From the NCBI GenBank assembly GCA_018062165.1, contig JAGOSU010000025.1, positions 1 through 11,010 of the forward strand: a stretch of 11,010 nt of DNA, given 5' to 3'. Positions 1-6,577 of this stretch are shown here, piece by piece; within the stretch, counting starts at the first letter, position 1; every line of letters starts with the position of its first letter. This stretch comes from Minisyncoccota bacterium (lineage in GTDB: Bacteria > Patescibacteriota > Minisyncoccia > Phycocordibacterales > Phycocordibacteraceae). A program made the translations under genes and the position numbers. The notes below the pieces were generated by a model. It worked only from the letters and a program-made list of their open reading frames with translations. It did not search any database and was not told the DNA's origin.

Positions 1-3
1 GAG

Positions 4-23
4 TTATCCATAGCCTATACACA
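4..23. promoter_or_regulatory. Two DnaA-box-like 9-mers beside the dnaA 3' end
   Basis: TTATCCATA at 4-12 and CTATACACA at 15-23 each differ from the DnaA-box consensus TTATNCACA at one position. They lie directly after the dnaA stop codon (25-27), a common place for replication-origin boxes in the dnaA-dnaN gap. Only the edge of the region is visible, so this may be the end of a larger box cluster or chance. No AT-rich unwinding element can be seen within the window. Confidence 0.4.
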
Positions 24-24
24 A

Positions 25-1371
25 CTATACCAACAGCCCACGAATATCCTGAATCTCTTTTGCAAGCTCAGTGTCGTCCACAATCTCCCGCTTCACCTTC
101 TCACAGGAGTGGATGACGGTAGTGTGATCACGGCCTCCAAGCTTGCTCCCGATGGTTGGGTAGGACACGGAGAAGTCTTCACGCAGCAGATACATGATGA
201 CCTGACGCGGCCGCACCACCTCCCTTCGGCGGGTCTTCTCATAGATAGATTCCTCATCAATCCCGTAGAACTCAGCCACCTTGGAGACCACGTGTTTGAC
301 TGAAACCGTCTTGGTAGGCCGTGAAAAGGCCCTCAAGGACTGCCTGACCTCAGCCAGGTCTGGGGGAACGCCCTTCACCTGGGTGTGGCAGACCACGCTG
401 TTAATAACTCCCTCGAGTTCACGGATAGAGCCTGAGACCGAGGTGGCAACGTACTCAATGACATCTTCGCCCAAGGTAACCCCGTGAGAGGCCGCCTTGC
501 GGCGCACAATGGCCATACGGCTCTCGGTATCGGGTTCCCCGATGTCTACCGTCATACCGCTTGAAAGGCGGCCACGTACGCGATCTGCAATGTCAGGAAT
601 AGCCTGCGGAGAACGGTCAGAGGAGAAGATAATCTGACGGTTGTTGTCATGGAGCGCATTAAAGAGATGGAAAAGCTCCTCCTGCGTCTTCTCTTTCTTC
701 GCGAGGAACTGCACATCGTCCATGATGAGCAAATCGTACTGACGATACTTCTCCTTGAAGCGGTTGGCGTTGCCCGCCTGGATGGAATCAGTGTAATCAA
801 CGGCAAAACGCTCGGAAGTTAGGTAGAACACCTTACGTGTTGGGTACAACTTCTTGTAGTGGTTCCCTATTGCCTGGATAAGGTGCGTCTTTCCGCGCCC
901 GGTGTCACCGTAAATGAAGAGTGGGTTGTATGTAATGCCCGGACGATTGAGCACCGCCTGTGCAGCGGAGTACGCCAGCTCGTTAAAGGAGCCAATCACG
1001 AAGGTCTCGAAGGTATATTTCGGGTTAAGGTTGTCGCTTTTGTTGATGTAGAACTCATCAAGTGGCATTTCTATGGAAGGCTCCCTCCTCTTTTGCTCCC
1101 GTGGCTTACGAGAAGCGTCCTTCACAATCATGTACTCGATATTTCTGAACTCGTAGGAGACGCCGCGAATGATTTTGAGCAGCAGCGGGTGGAACTTCTT
1201 CAGGTACCAGTCCCTAAAAAACTGCGAAGGCACACCGATGTACACAATCCCGTCCTCAATCTTTACAATCGAGCTCTCGCGGAACCAGGTATTGAAGTTA
1301 GCTGGAGATATTGAAAGTTCGACCTGCGACAACACGTGTTCCCAAAGTTCGCGAGGATCTGACTTATTCAT
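25..1371 (-). CDS. dnaA: Chromosomal replication initiator protein DnaA
   Basis: ATP-dependent initiator that binds origin DnaA boxes and opens the duplex for helicase loading. Counting from the ATG at 1371 (448 aa, normal for the family), domain I covers about residues 1-85 and a short linker follows. The AAA+ core has Walker A GDTGRGKT (155-162), Walker B LLIMDD (214-219), sensor 1 FSSD (about 249-252), a likely arginine finger at R268 and the sensor-2 motif GSIRELEG (R317). Domain IV carries the DNA-binding signature GGRDHTTVIHS (412-422). A GTG at 1380 would add three residues, but it directly abuts a -10-like TATACT and could not be transcribed from that promoter, so the ATG is preferred. 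The gene is divergent from rpmH. No Shine-Dalgarno motif is present. Confidence 0.97.
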   Translation of the reverse strand: MNKSDPRELWEHVLSQVELSISPANFNTWFRESSIVKIEDGIVYIGVPSQFFRDWYLKKFHPLLLKIIRGVSYEFRNIEYMIVKDASRKPREQKRREPSIEMPLDEFYINKSDNLNPKYTFETFVIGSFNELAYSAAQAVLNRPGITYNPLFIYGDTGRGKTHLIQAIGNHYKKLYPTRKVFYLTSERFAVDYTDSIQAGNANRFKEKYRQYDLLIMDDVQFLAKKEKTQEELFHLFNALHDNNRQIIFSSDRSPQAIPDIADRVRGRLSSGMTVDIGEPDTESRMAIVRRKAASHGVTLGEDVIEYVATSVSGSIRELEGVINSVVCHTQVKGVPPDLAEVRQSLRAFSRPTKTVSVKHVVSKVAEFYGIDEESIYEKTRRREVVRPRQVIMYLLREDFSVSYPTIGSKLGGRDHTTVIHSCEKVKREIVDDTELAKEIQDIRGLLV

Positions 1372-1380
1372 CGTTGGCAC

Positions 1381-1408
1381 AGTATACGCGTGAACGTCGT
1401 CTCGTGAA
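1381..1408 (-). promoter_or_regulatory. Probable dnaA promoter, leaderless type
   Basis: On the minus strand a -35-like TTCACG (1408-1403, four of six consensus positions) is followed by a 16-nt spacer and the -10-like TATACT (1386-1381). Nine nucleotides separate the hexamer from the ATG at 1371, so transcription should begin about 2-3 nt before the start codon. The hexamer is preceded by CGCG, resembling the GCGC before two other -10 hexamers in the window. Confidence 0.5.
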
Positions 1409-1421
1409 GCCTCCCCCTTTC

Positions 1422-1450
1422 TTGCAGGCCGCTGGGGAAACTGTTAGTAT
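1422..1450 (+). promoter_or_regulatory. Promoter of the rpmH-rnpA-yidC operon
   Basis: TTGCAG (1422-1427), a 17-nt spacer and TAGTAT (1445-1450) form a good sigma70-type promoter, with a TG at 1442-1443 one base before the hexamer (extended -10). The predicted transcript starts near 1457, giving a leader of about 22 nt that contains no Shine-Dalgarno motif. A 9-mer at 1453-1461 reads as a 7/9 DnaA box on the minus strand, too weak to call. Confidence 0.6.
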
Positions 1451-1478
1451 CCTGTGGACATCACTACAACACACGATC

Positions 1479-1622
1479 ATGCCTAAACGAACCTACCAGC
1501 CAAAGAAGAGGAAGCGCGCAAAGACGCACGGATTCCGTGCCAGGGCCGCAACTCCAGGTGGAAAGCGCGTTGTTGCTCGCCGCCGCCGCAAGGGCCGCGT
1601 CTCCCTCTCGACCTCTAAGTAG
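1479..1622 (+). CDS. rpmH: Large ribosomal subunit protein bL34
   Basis: A 47-residue, very basic protein of the 50S subunit. It matches the L34 pattern throughout: it starts MPKRTYQPKKRKR, has the core THGFRAR, then TPGGKRVVARRRRKGR, and ends VSLSTSK. The length is typical. The ATG at 1479 gives exactly the family N-terminus, and upstream in-frame codons lie before the predicted transcription start. It is the first gene of a plus-strand operon with rnpA (1-nt gap) and yidC, the near-universal bacterial order beside dnaA. No Shine-Dalgarno motif precedes it. Confidence 0.97.
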   Translation: MPKRTYQPKKRKRAKTHGFRARAATPGGKRVVARRRRKGRVSLSTSK

Positions 1623-1623
1623 C

Positions 1624-1944
1624 ATGCTGCCGCGCCGCCTGCGTCTTACCCGGCGGACATTCCCTGTCGCTGCAGGCGCCAGGGCCTCAAGCACCCACTT
1701 CTCCCTCTCCCTAGGGCCTGCCGCCCCAGGACACGGGGGATGTGCCGTCGTCGTCTCTAAGAAGGTCGCCCGTCTCTCGGTGGCCCGCCACCTCCTGAAG
1801 CGCCGAATGCTGGCTGCCATGCGCCCCTGGTGCAATGCGGACCAGTCCTTGGTCGCCTATGCCCGCTCCGGGGCCCAGCTCCTTCCCTACTCGGAGCTTG
1901 CTGGCGAGTTATCCGCCCTTCTCACTAAGACGCTTCGCGCGTAG
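1624..1944 (+). CDS. rnpA: RNase P protein component
   Basis: Small basic partner (106 aa) of the RNase P ribozyme, which trims the 5' ends of precursor tRNAs. The ATG at 1624 follows the rpmH TAG after one base, implying translational coupling. The diagnostic segment is at 41-62: the strand AVVVSKKVAR leads into a helix SVARHLLKRRM. In most bacteria this helix carries the RNR motif (RNRxKR). Here the corresponding residues read R55-H56-L57, followed by the conserved basic K59-R60-R61. The N-terminal MLPRRLRLTRRTF is a short form of the usual start. Identity rests on position plus this core; overall conservation is low, with an Ala/Arg-rich composition set by local high GC. Confidence 0.85.
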   Translation: MLPRRLRLTRRTFPVAAGARASSTHFSLSLGPAAPGHGGCAVVVSKKVARLSVARHLLKRRMLAAMRPWCNADQSLVAYARSGAQLLPYSELAGELSALLTKTLRA

Positions 1945-1953
1945 TATGCCTCT

Positions 1954-2703
1954 ATGATCGAGTTCTTCCACGAGTGGCTCTACGTTCCTATCTATAACCT
2001 CCTCATCTGGTTGACCGGGGTACTTCCTAACGGTGACGGAGGTCTTGCAGTGGTGGTGGTTACGCTCATCGTGAAAATCATCACGCTCCCTTTCACGGTT
2101 GCCGCTATCAAGACGCAGAAAGCCATGAAGGCGATGGAACCCGAGCTTAAGAAGCTTAAGGACCAGTACGCTGACGACAAAGAGCGCCAGGCCAAAGAAA
2201 TGTTTGCGCTCTACAAGAAGTACAACGTGAAGCCCTTTGCGAGCTTCCTCGCGCTTTTGATCCAGATCCCAGTACTCATTTCACTCTACCTAGTGTTCCA
2301 GAAGGAATCTCTCGCACAGGTTGATGTCGCGCTCCTCTACTCATACATCCCTGTTCCGGAAACAGTTTCCATTCTCTTCCTTGGTATCTTCCCTATTGTG
2401 GGGGCCAGCCTCATCCTCGCTATCCTTGCAGCAGCAACGCAGTTCGCTCACGCGATGGTTGCCATCCCCGTGCCGCCCAAGAACACCTCGTCAGCCCCTG
2501 CTTCAATGCAGGAAGAGTTCGGTCGTGCAATGGCGCTTCAGGCACGCTTCGCGCTCCCGTTGATTATCGGTCTCGTTGCCTTTTCTTCAGGCGCCATCGC
2601 CCTCTACTTCATCACCAGCAACACCTTCACCTTCCTCCAGGAGATATTTATCGCGCGCAAAATGCGTACCGCACCGCTTGTCGTAAAAGAGACCGCGGAC
2701 TAA
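1954..2703 (+). CDS. yidC: YidC/Oxa1/SpoIIIJ-family membrane protein insertase
   Basis: Inserts and folds inner-membrane proteins, with SecYEG or alone. At 249 aa it is the short Gram-positive/CPR form, without the large periplasmic domain of enterobacterial YidC. Membrane segments lie at about 11-22, 31-50, 96-115, 137-168 (probably one or two helices) and 199-220. A charged cytoplasmic helical hairpin (53-90, KTQKAMKAMEPELKKLK) links the second and third segments. The conserved end ALYFITSNTFTFLQE is at 216-230. The groove arginine of the family, normally before a 'LPxxx' turn, appears to be K41 (VKIITLP). It lies 9 nt after rnpA and its TAA overlaps the stop of the convergent gene at 2700. 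It is a plausible insertase for the neighbouring envelope proteins. Confidence 0.93.
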   Translation: MIEFFHEWLYVPIYNLLIWLTGVLPNGDGGLAVVVVTLIVKIITLPFTVAAIKTQKAMKAMEPELKKLKDQYADDKERQAKEMFALYKKYNVKPFASFLALLIQIPVLISLYLVFQKESLAQVDVALLYSYIPVPETVSILFLGIFPIVGASLILAILAAATQFAHAMVAIPVPPKNTSSAPASMQEEFGRAMALQARFALPLIIGLVAFSSGAIALYFITSNTFTFLQEIFIARKMRTAPLVVKETAD

Positions 2704-3944
2704 AGGTCGTACACCCAGAGAGAGCCGTCTTTCTTGTTGGTAAACACCAGCACGTCGTTGGTTGGGTCAGGCGTGAGCGAAACGGCATCAATATCTACCT
2801 GTCCTACTTCCGTAGGATCAACCAGAAGGGTTGCTGATCGATCTGTGATACTGACCTGCCAGATACGATCAGAGAACGAAACGACACCACGATACCAATC
2901 GTCTGGGAGTGCCCCGTCGAGTGTCTTCGGAACGGCGCAGTAGGCAAGCGCGCCAGAAGAAGAGAAGGTGCACTTCTCGGCAAGCGTTGCGATAGGAAGC
3001 GGAATAGGAGTGTGCGTTGCGGTATCCATGAGAGTGGTCCGCACCCCACCGTTGGTTGAGTTTGAATAAAGCACCTCAGCCCCTGTCTGATTTCCAATAA
3101 CCGAGAGACCGGGGAGCGGACCGAGGAGTCGGCTCCAGGTCCCGGCACTTGAAACGGAGAAGGAGTAACCGGACAGCCCTGCTGATGTCTTAGTCGAGAC
3201 CAGGTAGCCCTTGCCGAAGAAGGAGGTAACGATGGAAGAGAGCGTCGTCGTGAATGCGGTCTTTGGCGCAGAACCATCTGCGCTCGCAATGGTGCCTATT
3301 GCCCCGTTGGTATCAGACTGAAGTGTTAGAAGTCCGGTGGTGCTGGTCGCCGCCACGTCCATCAAGTCCTGCTCAAGAAAGAACCCCCCCTCCCCTTCTG
3401 CCGGCAGCGCGTACGTCTCCATATGTACCTCGGCATCTTCTGAGAGGAAGCGAAGATACACCTGTGAGCCATCGGAGAGCCAGACCGCTTCGCGTACGCC
3501 AGGGATAGTTTGGTTTGAAATGCGCGTAAGGGTGCGGGCGTGGACGCGATAGGCGTAGACGTTCCCGCTCTGTCGCTCGATAAAGCGCACCTCGATATCC
3601 GGTGGAATGGCAGGGATAATGACGCCCGCTGCGGTTGTTTCTGCTGGTACTTCAGGTATGAAAAGCGCAGCAACCCCATAGGCGACAGGGGCGGCAGTGA
3701 TACGCACGAGGCGAGGACCAACCTGAACACCGGCGTCGCCAGAGAACTCAATGCCCCCATCAAGAACGCTCGGCGCCCCACCTCCTGGGATATCGCTAGA
3801 GCCTGACCCGCCAAACGGATCACCATCAACCGTGCCTGGAGGTGTGGCCGTACGGAAGAAGACGAAATACACCGCGACCAAAATAATAACCACAGCAATC
3901 ACGCTGCCGAGAATGATGGGGAGTCGTTTTCGAAGGAAGTCCAT
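2700..3944 (-). CDS. Membrane-anchored beta-propeller-like protein
   Basis: I do not recognise a named family. The 414-residue protein starts with a basic MDFLRKR and one hydrophobic helix (about 8-30), an uncleaved anchor. A Gly/Pro/Ser-rich linker (32-64) follows, then a long beta-rich outside domain. Spaced segments with 'x-SDG/SSSG/PDPTND-hydrophobic' turns suggest propeller blades of the TolB/WD-like type: REAVWLSDGSQVYLRFL (151-167), CTFSSSGALAYCAVP (325-339) and the last strand VLVFTNKKDGSLWVYDL (398-414). The only cysteines, C325 and C336, sit in one such blade and could form a disulfide. The ATG follows the pilin-like gene's TAA by 3 nt (coupled, no Shine-Dalgarno), so it is the last gene of the operon. 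It may be a surface scaffold for the pilin-like protein; that role is inference. Confidence 0.75.
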   Translation of the reverse strand: MDFLRKRLPIILGSVIAVVIILVAVYFVFFRTATPPGTVDGDPFGGSGSSDIPGGGAPSVLDGGIEFSGDAGVQVGPRLVRITAAPVAYGVAALFIPEVPAETTAAGVIIPAIPPDIEVRFIERQSGNVYAYRVHARTLTRISNQTIPGVREAVWLSDGSQVYLRFLSEDAEVHMETYALPAEGEGGFFLEQDLMDVAATSTTGLLTLQSDTNGAIGTIASADGSAPKTAFTTTLSSIVTSFFGKGYLVSTKTSAGLSGYSFSVSSAGTWSRLLGPLPGLSVIGNQTGAEVLYSNSTNGGVRTTLMDTATHTPIPLPIATLAEKCTFSSSGALAYCAVPKTLDGALPDDWYRGVVSFSDRIWQVSITDRSATLLVDPTEVGQVDIDAVSLTPDPTNDVLVFTNKKDGSLWVYDL

Positions 3945-3947
3945 GGT

Positions 3948-5114
3948 TTAGACGCTACTTGGTACGCACTCGACTGAGCTAACGCTGATTTGTGCAGTGG
4001 CGGCGTTGGCCACGCTCGCACGGAACGCATTACATTCGGTCGATGGAGTTTCGCAGACCAACGACCCAGTTGCCCATGTACGCACATGTGCCGGCGTCAC
4101 GTCCGCAACGCAAGCCGCACTCGTCGCGGAAACGTGGATGAAACTACCGCTACGCACCAGCTTGTGAGTTTCCTCCCCGATCGTCACCATGACCGACTGG
4201 AAGCGGTGTTGTGTAGGGGAAATGTTGCTTGGACGGCAGTCGCAGAAATAGCGCACGTTCCCCTGCTCGTTTGGCACCACTGTTGCAGCGCAGTGGACGG
4301 CCCCCGGCCCCGAACGTATCTTTGCCGAGCACGCAGAAGTACACATCGATTGTGACGGGTCGGTGAAGTTCCAAGTAAAGGCGCCACTTGGCAACTCACC
4401 ACCCGTGAGCTGCGTCACTGCCTCAAGGCCCTCAGGCTCCGCCGTAAGAAAGGAACATACTCCCGTAGCAGACGTGTCTCCGGTGACGGGGGAACCGGTT
4501 CCTGATGGTGCGAGCGAGCCGAAGTTTATTTGGAGATTAAGTATTCGTTTATCAATAAGCCCGAAGACAATCACCGGAGAAAGAACCAGAAGCAGCCCCA
4601 CTACCGACATAAGCATGAGGGTACGCGCCTCCTTCTTCTCAGTAATGCTGTCCCCCATCATGTAGGTGATACCGCCGCGCATAATCTGAAGCACTGCAAG
4701 CACCGCAGCTGCACCAATACAGAGCTTGTAGATGTTGTTGAGGAACGCAGGAATGGTGGAGGAGTTGGCAACATCGCGAAGCCCCGGGAGATCAGTAAGT
4801 GGGATAAACCCGACATTCTCCTGCGCAGGGGCATCTGCCGCCTCCGCCTCGGCATCTGCTCCAGGAGTGTCGGTGGGTTGCGCGGATGCGGGAGCAGGCT
4901 CAGCCGCAGGGCAGTCCCCATTTACAGGAAGCCCGGAACACTGGAGGGTTCCGCTTGCGTCCGGACAACATTTGGTGAGACAGGTAGGGCCGGCAGATCC
5001 GTCGCACTGAGCGGCAAGGGTGGTGGCGGGCAACGCAAAGAGAGCGCCAATCTGCACTGCGAGCACTAGACCCACCATCACCCCAGAAACGCGATTGAAG
5101 TTTCGATAGGTCAT
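3948..5114 (-). CDS. T4SS pilin-like (TrbC/VirB2-type) membrane protein with Cys-rich ectodomains
   Basis: A 388-residue envelope protein. Residues 1-35 look like a Sec signal peptide. Next come an ectodomain with six cysteines (37-68) and a Pro/Ala/Glu-rich linker (69-99). The core is two helices, about 123-150 (IGAAAVLAVLQIMRGGITYM) and 164-187, joined by a short basic loop (DSITEKKEAR). This arrangement matches the 'T4SS pilin' family frequent in CPR genomes. Unlike the usual short members, it continues with about 200 residues containing ten cysteines (C220 to C383), all predicted outside. Even cysteine counts on both sides of the membrane core favour disulfides. Its ATG overlaps the stop of the upstream secreted protein (ATGA, 5111-5114), and the next gene starts 3 nt after its stop. 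The exact function (fibre, pore or anchor) is unknown. Confidence 0.8.
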   Translation of the reverse strand: MTYRNFNRVSGVMVGLVLAVQIGALFALPATTLAAQCDGSAGPTCLTKCCPDASGTLQCSGLPVNGDCPAAEPAPASAQPTDTPGADAEAEAADAPAQENVGFIPLTDLPGLRDVANSSTIPAFLNNIYKLCIGAAAVLAVLQIMRGGITYMMGDSITEKKEARTLMLMSVVGLLLVLSPVIVFGLIDKRILNLQINFGSLAPSGTGSPVTGDTSATGVCSFLTAEPEGLEAVTQLTGGELPSGAFTWNFTDPSQSMCTSACSAKIRSGPGAVHCAATVVPNEQGNVRYFCDCRPSNISPTQHRFQSVMVTIGEETHKLVRSGSFIHVSATSAACVADVTPAHVRTWATGSLVCETPSTECNAFRASVANAATAQISVSSVECVPSSV

Positions 5115-6100
5115 AGGCCAAATATGCCAAGAGAGTTACCGGAAGAGAAGTTAAGTGCGAACGTTTTTGCCGCCTGCTGGAAGAGGCCTTCGGCCCGCGC
5201 AGTTACTCCCACCTGTGCAGTGCCGCTTCCGGGAGTCGTGATGCGCACGGTGATGTCATCATCCGTTTCATTTGCTTGGCCGTTCACCGTCCACGCAAAC
5301 GAAGGAACGCGACGGAAGTTGTACCCCACCGCACGGTAACTGTCCTCGGCGTCAGTGAGCGTTGCGCTCGAACCAATCGCGCGCTCAAGCCACGTACCAA
5401 GAAGCGGATACGTACGGTAGACGTAGACTGACGGCTCAACGGGGGCAACAAGCACGCTTGCAGCCCCTGCAAACAGGCGGTCCTGGCTGGTGACCGTCAC
5501 GGTGATGTTTGCGTTGCGATAGCGCAGAGGGGCGATGCCGTCGAGGACTGAGCGACCAATTCCCGATTGGTCGGCGAGCTGCTTTTCTCCGTTCTTCCAG
5601 GTGTACACCAACGCCTCTGGTGGAATGACGGCACCATTGGCTCCCCTGAAGTCAGGAAGGGCAACAATGCGCACGCGTCCCTCAGGAGCTACGAGCGACG
5701 CTCCTTCATAAAAGGGGTGCGAACTTGAGATGGGCTCCATCACAAGCGAGACATCTGCTGCACGAAGCGTGAGTTCCTTGGTGTACACCGCTCCTGTTGG
5801 GTCCTTTGCCGACACGGTAATCACCGTTGCTGAGCCCGGGCCTGCCATCGTTGCTTGAGCTGAACGGGTTCCAGTCCCCTCCTGCACAATCTCTCCGTTC
5901 ACCGAAATAGTGACGACGCTCTCAGAGAGATTGAGAAGCGTACTGCGAGGCGAGATGGTGATGGTGTCGTACGGGCGCGGGTACGTTGGGGTGACGATGA
6001 ACGTAATAGCGTCACTACTTGGGAGCAGGGCCTGTGCGCCCGCCGAAAGCGGGAACACAGCGAGCGAGAGGAGCACGAGCGAGACGCGAAAGAGCTGCAT
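5111..6100 (-). CDS. Secreted beta-rich (Ig-like) protein
   Basis: No named family recognised. The 329-residue product starts with a clear signal peptide (MQLFRVSLVLLSLAVFPLSAG, cleavage likely after AQA at residue 24). The remainder is Thr/Ser/Val-rich and beta-strand-like, with repeating Ig/fibronectin-type features: P-x-D-T-I-T-I-S (about 43-50), VVTISVNGE (62-70), VYTWKNGEK (165-173), FAWTVNGQ (268-275) and VRITTPGSGTAQVGVTA (285-301). Two 'W-x-NG' strands suggest at least two related domains. There are no cysteines, in contrast to the next gene. It ends in a short hydrophobic LGIFGL. It is first of the coupled trio, preceded by its own predicted promoter, and its TGA overlaps the next ATG. 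It is probably an extracellular partner of the pilin-like protein. Confidence 0.75.
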   Translation of the reverse strand: MQLFRVSLVLLSLAVFPLSAGAQALLPSSDAITFIVTPTYPRPYDTITISPRSTLLNLSESVVTISVNGEIVQEGTGTRSAQATMAGPGSATVITVSAKDPTGAVYTKELTLRAADVSLVMEPISSSHPFYEGASLVAPEGRVRIVALPDFRGANGAVIPPEALVYTWKNGEKQLADQSGIGRSVLDGIAPLRYRNANITVTVTSQDRLFAGAASVLVAPVEPSVYVYRTYPLLGTWLERAIGSSATLTDAEDSYRAVGYNFRRVPSFAWTVNGQANETDDDITVRITTPGSGTAQVGVTARAEGLFQQAAKTFALNFSSGNSLGIFGL

Positions 6101-6108
6101 GTTCCTAT

Positions 6109-6118
6109 AGTATAGCGC
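6109..6118 (-). promoter_or_regulatory. Predicted leaderless promoter of the envelope trio
   Basis: The minus strand reads GCGCTATACT (6118-6109), with the -10-like TATACT ending 8 nt before the ATG at 6100. The same 10-mer stands before the superoxide dismutase gene (8391-8400). No convincing -35 box is visible. Transcription would start about 1-2 nt before the ATG. Confidence 0.5.
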
Positions 6119-6151
6119 CCCAACGCCCTCTTTGGTGCGCGCCCTGTGAAT

Positions 6152-6541
6152 CTAGAACCAACCGTAGCCGAAGCCTGCGAGGTAGATACCAACCACCAGT
6201 ACAATGATGCCGTCGATGAGGTACCACGAGCGCTCGGTGAAGAGGTGCATCAGCTTCGTGAGGTTCTTCTCCGGGAGGAAGAGGTAGGCGAGACCCTTCA
6301 CGAGTCCTGCCCAACCGATAAGGGAGATAAGAGAAGCAGGAAGCGTTGACCAATCATTGTGAATGTTCACCATCACGAGACCGAACAGAAGACCGATAAT
6401 CCCGGCCATTATCTGTGCAAAGCGCTCCTTGGCCATCCCAATGATGCCGGCCATGAGGTGCTTGCGATTCATAAAGACTGCGAGCCCGGCTACAATCATG
6501 TAGACGCCGAAAATCTTTGAAAGCAGGATTGTAAGTTCCAT
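6152..6541 (-). CDS. Small four-helix membrane protein of unknown function
   Basis: A 129-residue hydrophobic protein that I cannot assign. Four membrane helices are evident at about 3-23, 42-60, 67-89 and 108-128. A basic, His-containing loop (NRKHLMAG, about 25-32) and a cytoplasmic-looking stretch with EKNLTKLMHLFTERS (about 91-105) lie between them. Helices 1 and 4 both end in aromatic/Gly segments, and the N- and C-terminal halves each contain an 'IxGxxxxxxG' helix, so an internal duplication is possible but weak. No catalytic motif is visible. It lies 36 nt downstream of the M50 protease gene and 51 nt upstream of the secreted-protein gene, on the same strand. No Shine-Dalgarno motif precedes the ATG at 6541. 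Confidence 0.75.
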   Translation of the reverse strand: MELTILLSKIFGVYMIVAGLAVFMNRKHLMAGIIGMAKERFAQIMAGIIGLLFGLVMVNIHNDWSTLPASLISLIGWAGLVKGLAYLFLPEKNLTKLMHLFTERSWYLIDGIIVLVVGIYLAGFGYGWF

Positions 6542-6566
6542 AGTGGAAGGTTAGGGGTACCTTAAA

Positions 6567-6574
6567 AGTATACT
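6567..6574. promoter_or_regulatory. Palindromic -10-like element AGTATACT
   Basis: AGTATACT is self-complementary, so it presents TATACT on both strands. On the minus strand it would give a leader of about 18 nt for the four-helix protein gene; no clear -35 is seen on either strand. It lies in the 36-nt gap after the M50 gene, so it could supply a second promoter within the run. Weak evidence. Confidence 0.3.
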
Positions 6575-6577
6575 CCC

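Noticed and set aside
859..1314. 151-codon open frame on the plus strand inside dnaA
   Set aside because: It is antisense to conserved dnaA coding sequence, has no recognisable domain, and its composition follows from the dnaA codons.
3362..3898. 178-codon minus-strand frame within the propeller-like gene
   Set aside because: It lies in another frame of a gene with better start context and coherent anchor-plus-domain architecture.
4491..4502. Perfect 12-bp palindrome GGAACCGGTTCC
   Set aside because: It is within coding sequence of the pilin-like gene, has no partner copy in the window, and is likely chance; it could be a restriction-type site.
5001..5007. Possible lipobox near LAAQC in the pilin-like protein
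   Set aside because: The residue before the cysteine is Q, and the required L-A/S-G/A-C pattern is missing; an ordinary signal peptidase site fits better.
4530..5069. 179-codon open frame on the plus strand opposite the pilin-like gene
   Set aside because: The minus-strand protein has a signal peptide, two good helices and coupled neighbours; the plus-strand frame is basic and featureless.
5111..5113. Possible TGA-recoded genetic code, as in SR1/Gracilibacteria
   Set aside because: TGA ends the secreted-protein gene exactly at the coupled ATG of the next gene, and no conserved protein here needs in-frame TGA to be read through.
5553..5573. 8-bp hairpin CGACCAAT/ATTGGTCG with a 5-nt loop
   Set aside because: It is in the middle of the secreted-protein gene, with no T-run and no nearby gene boundary.
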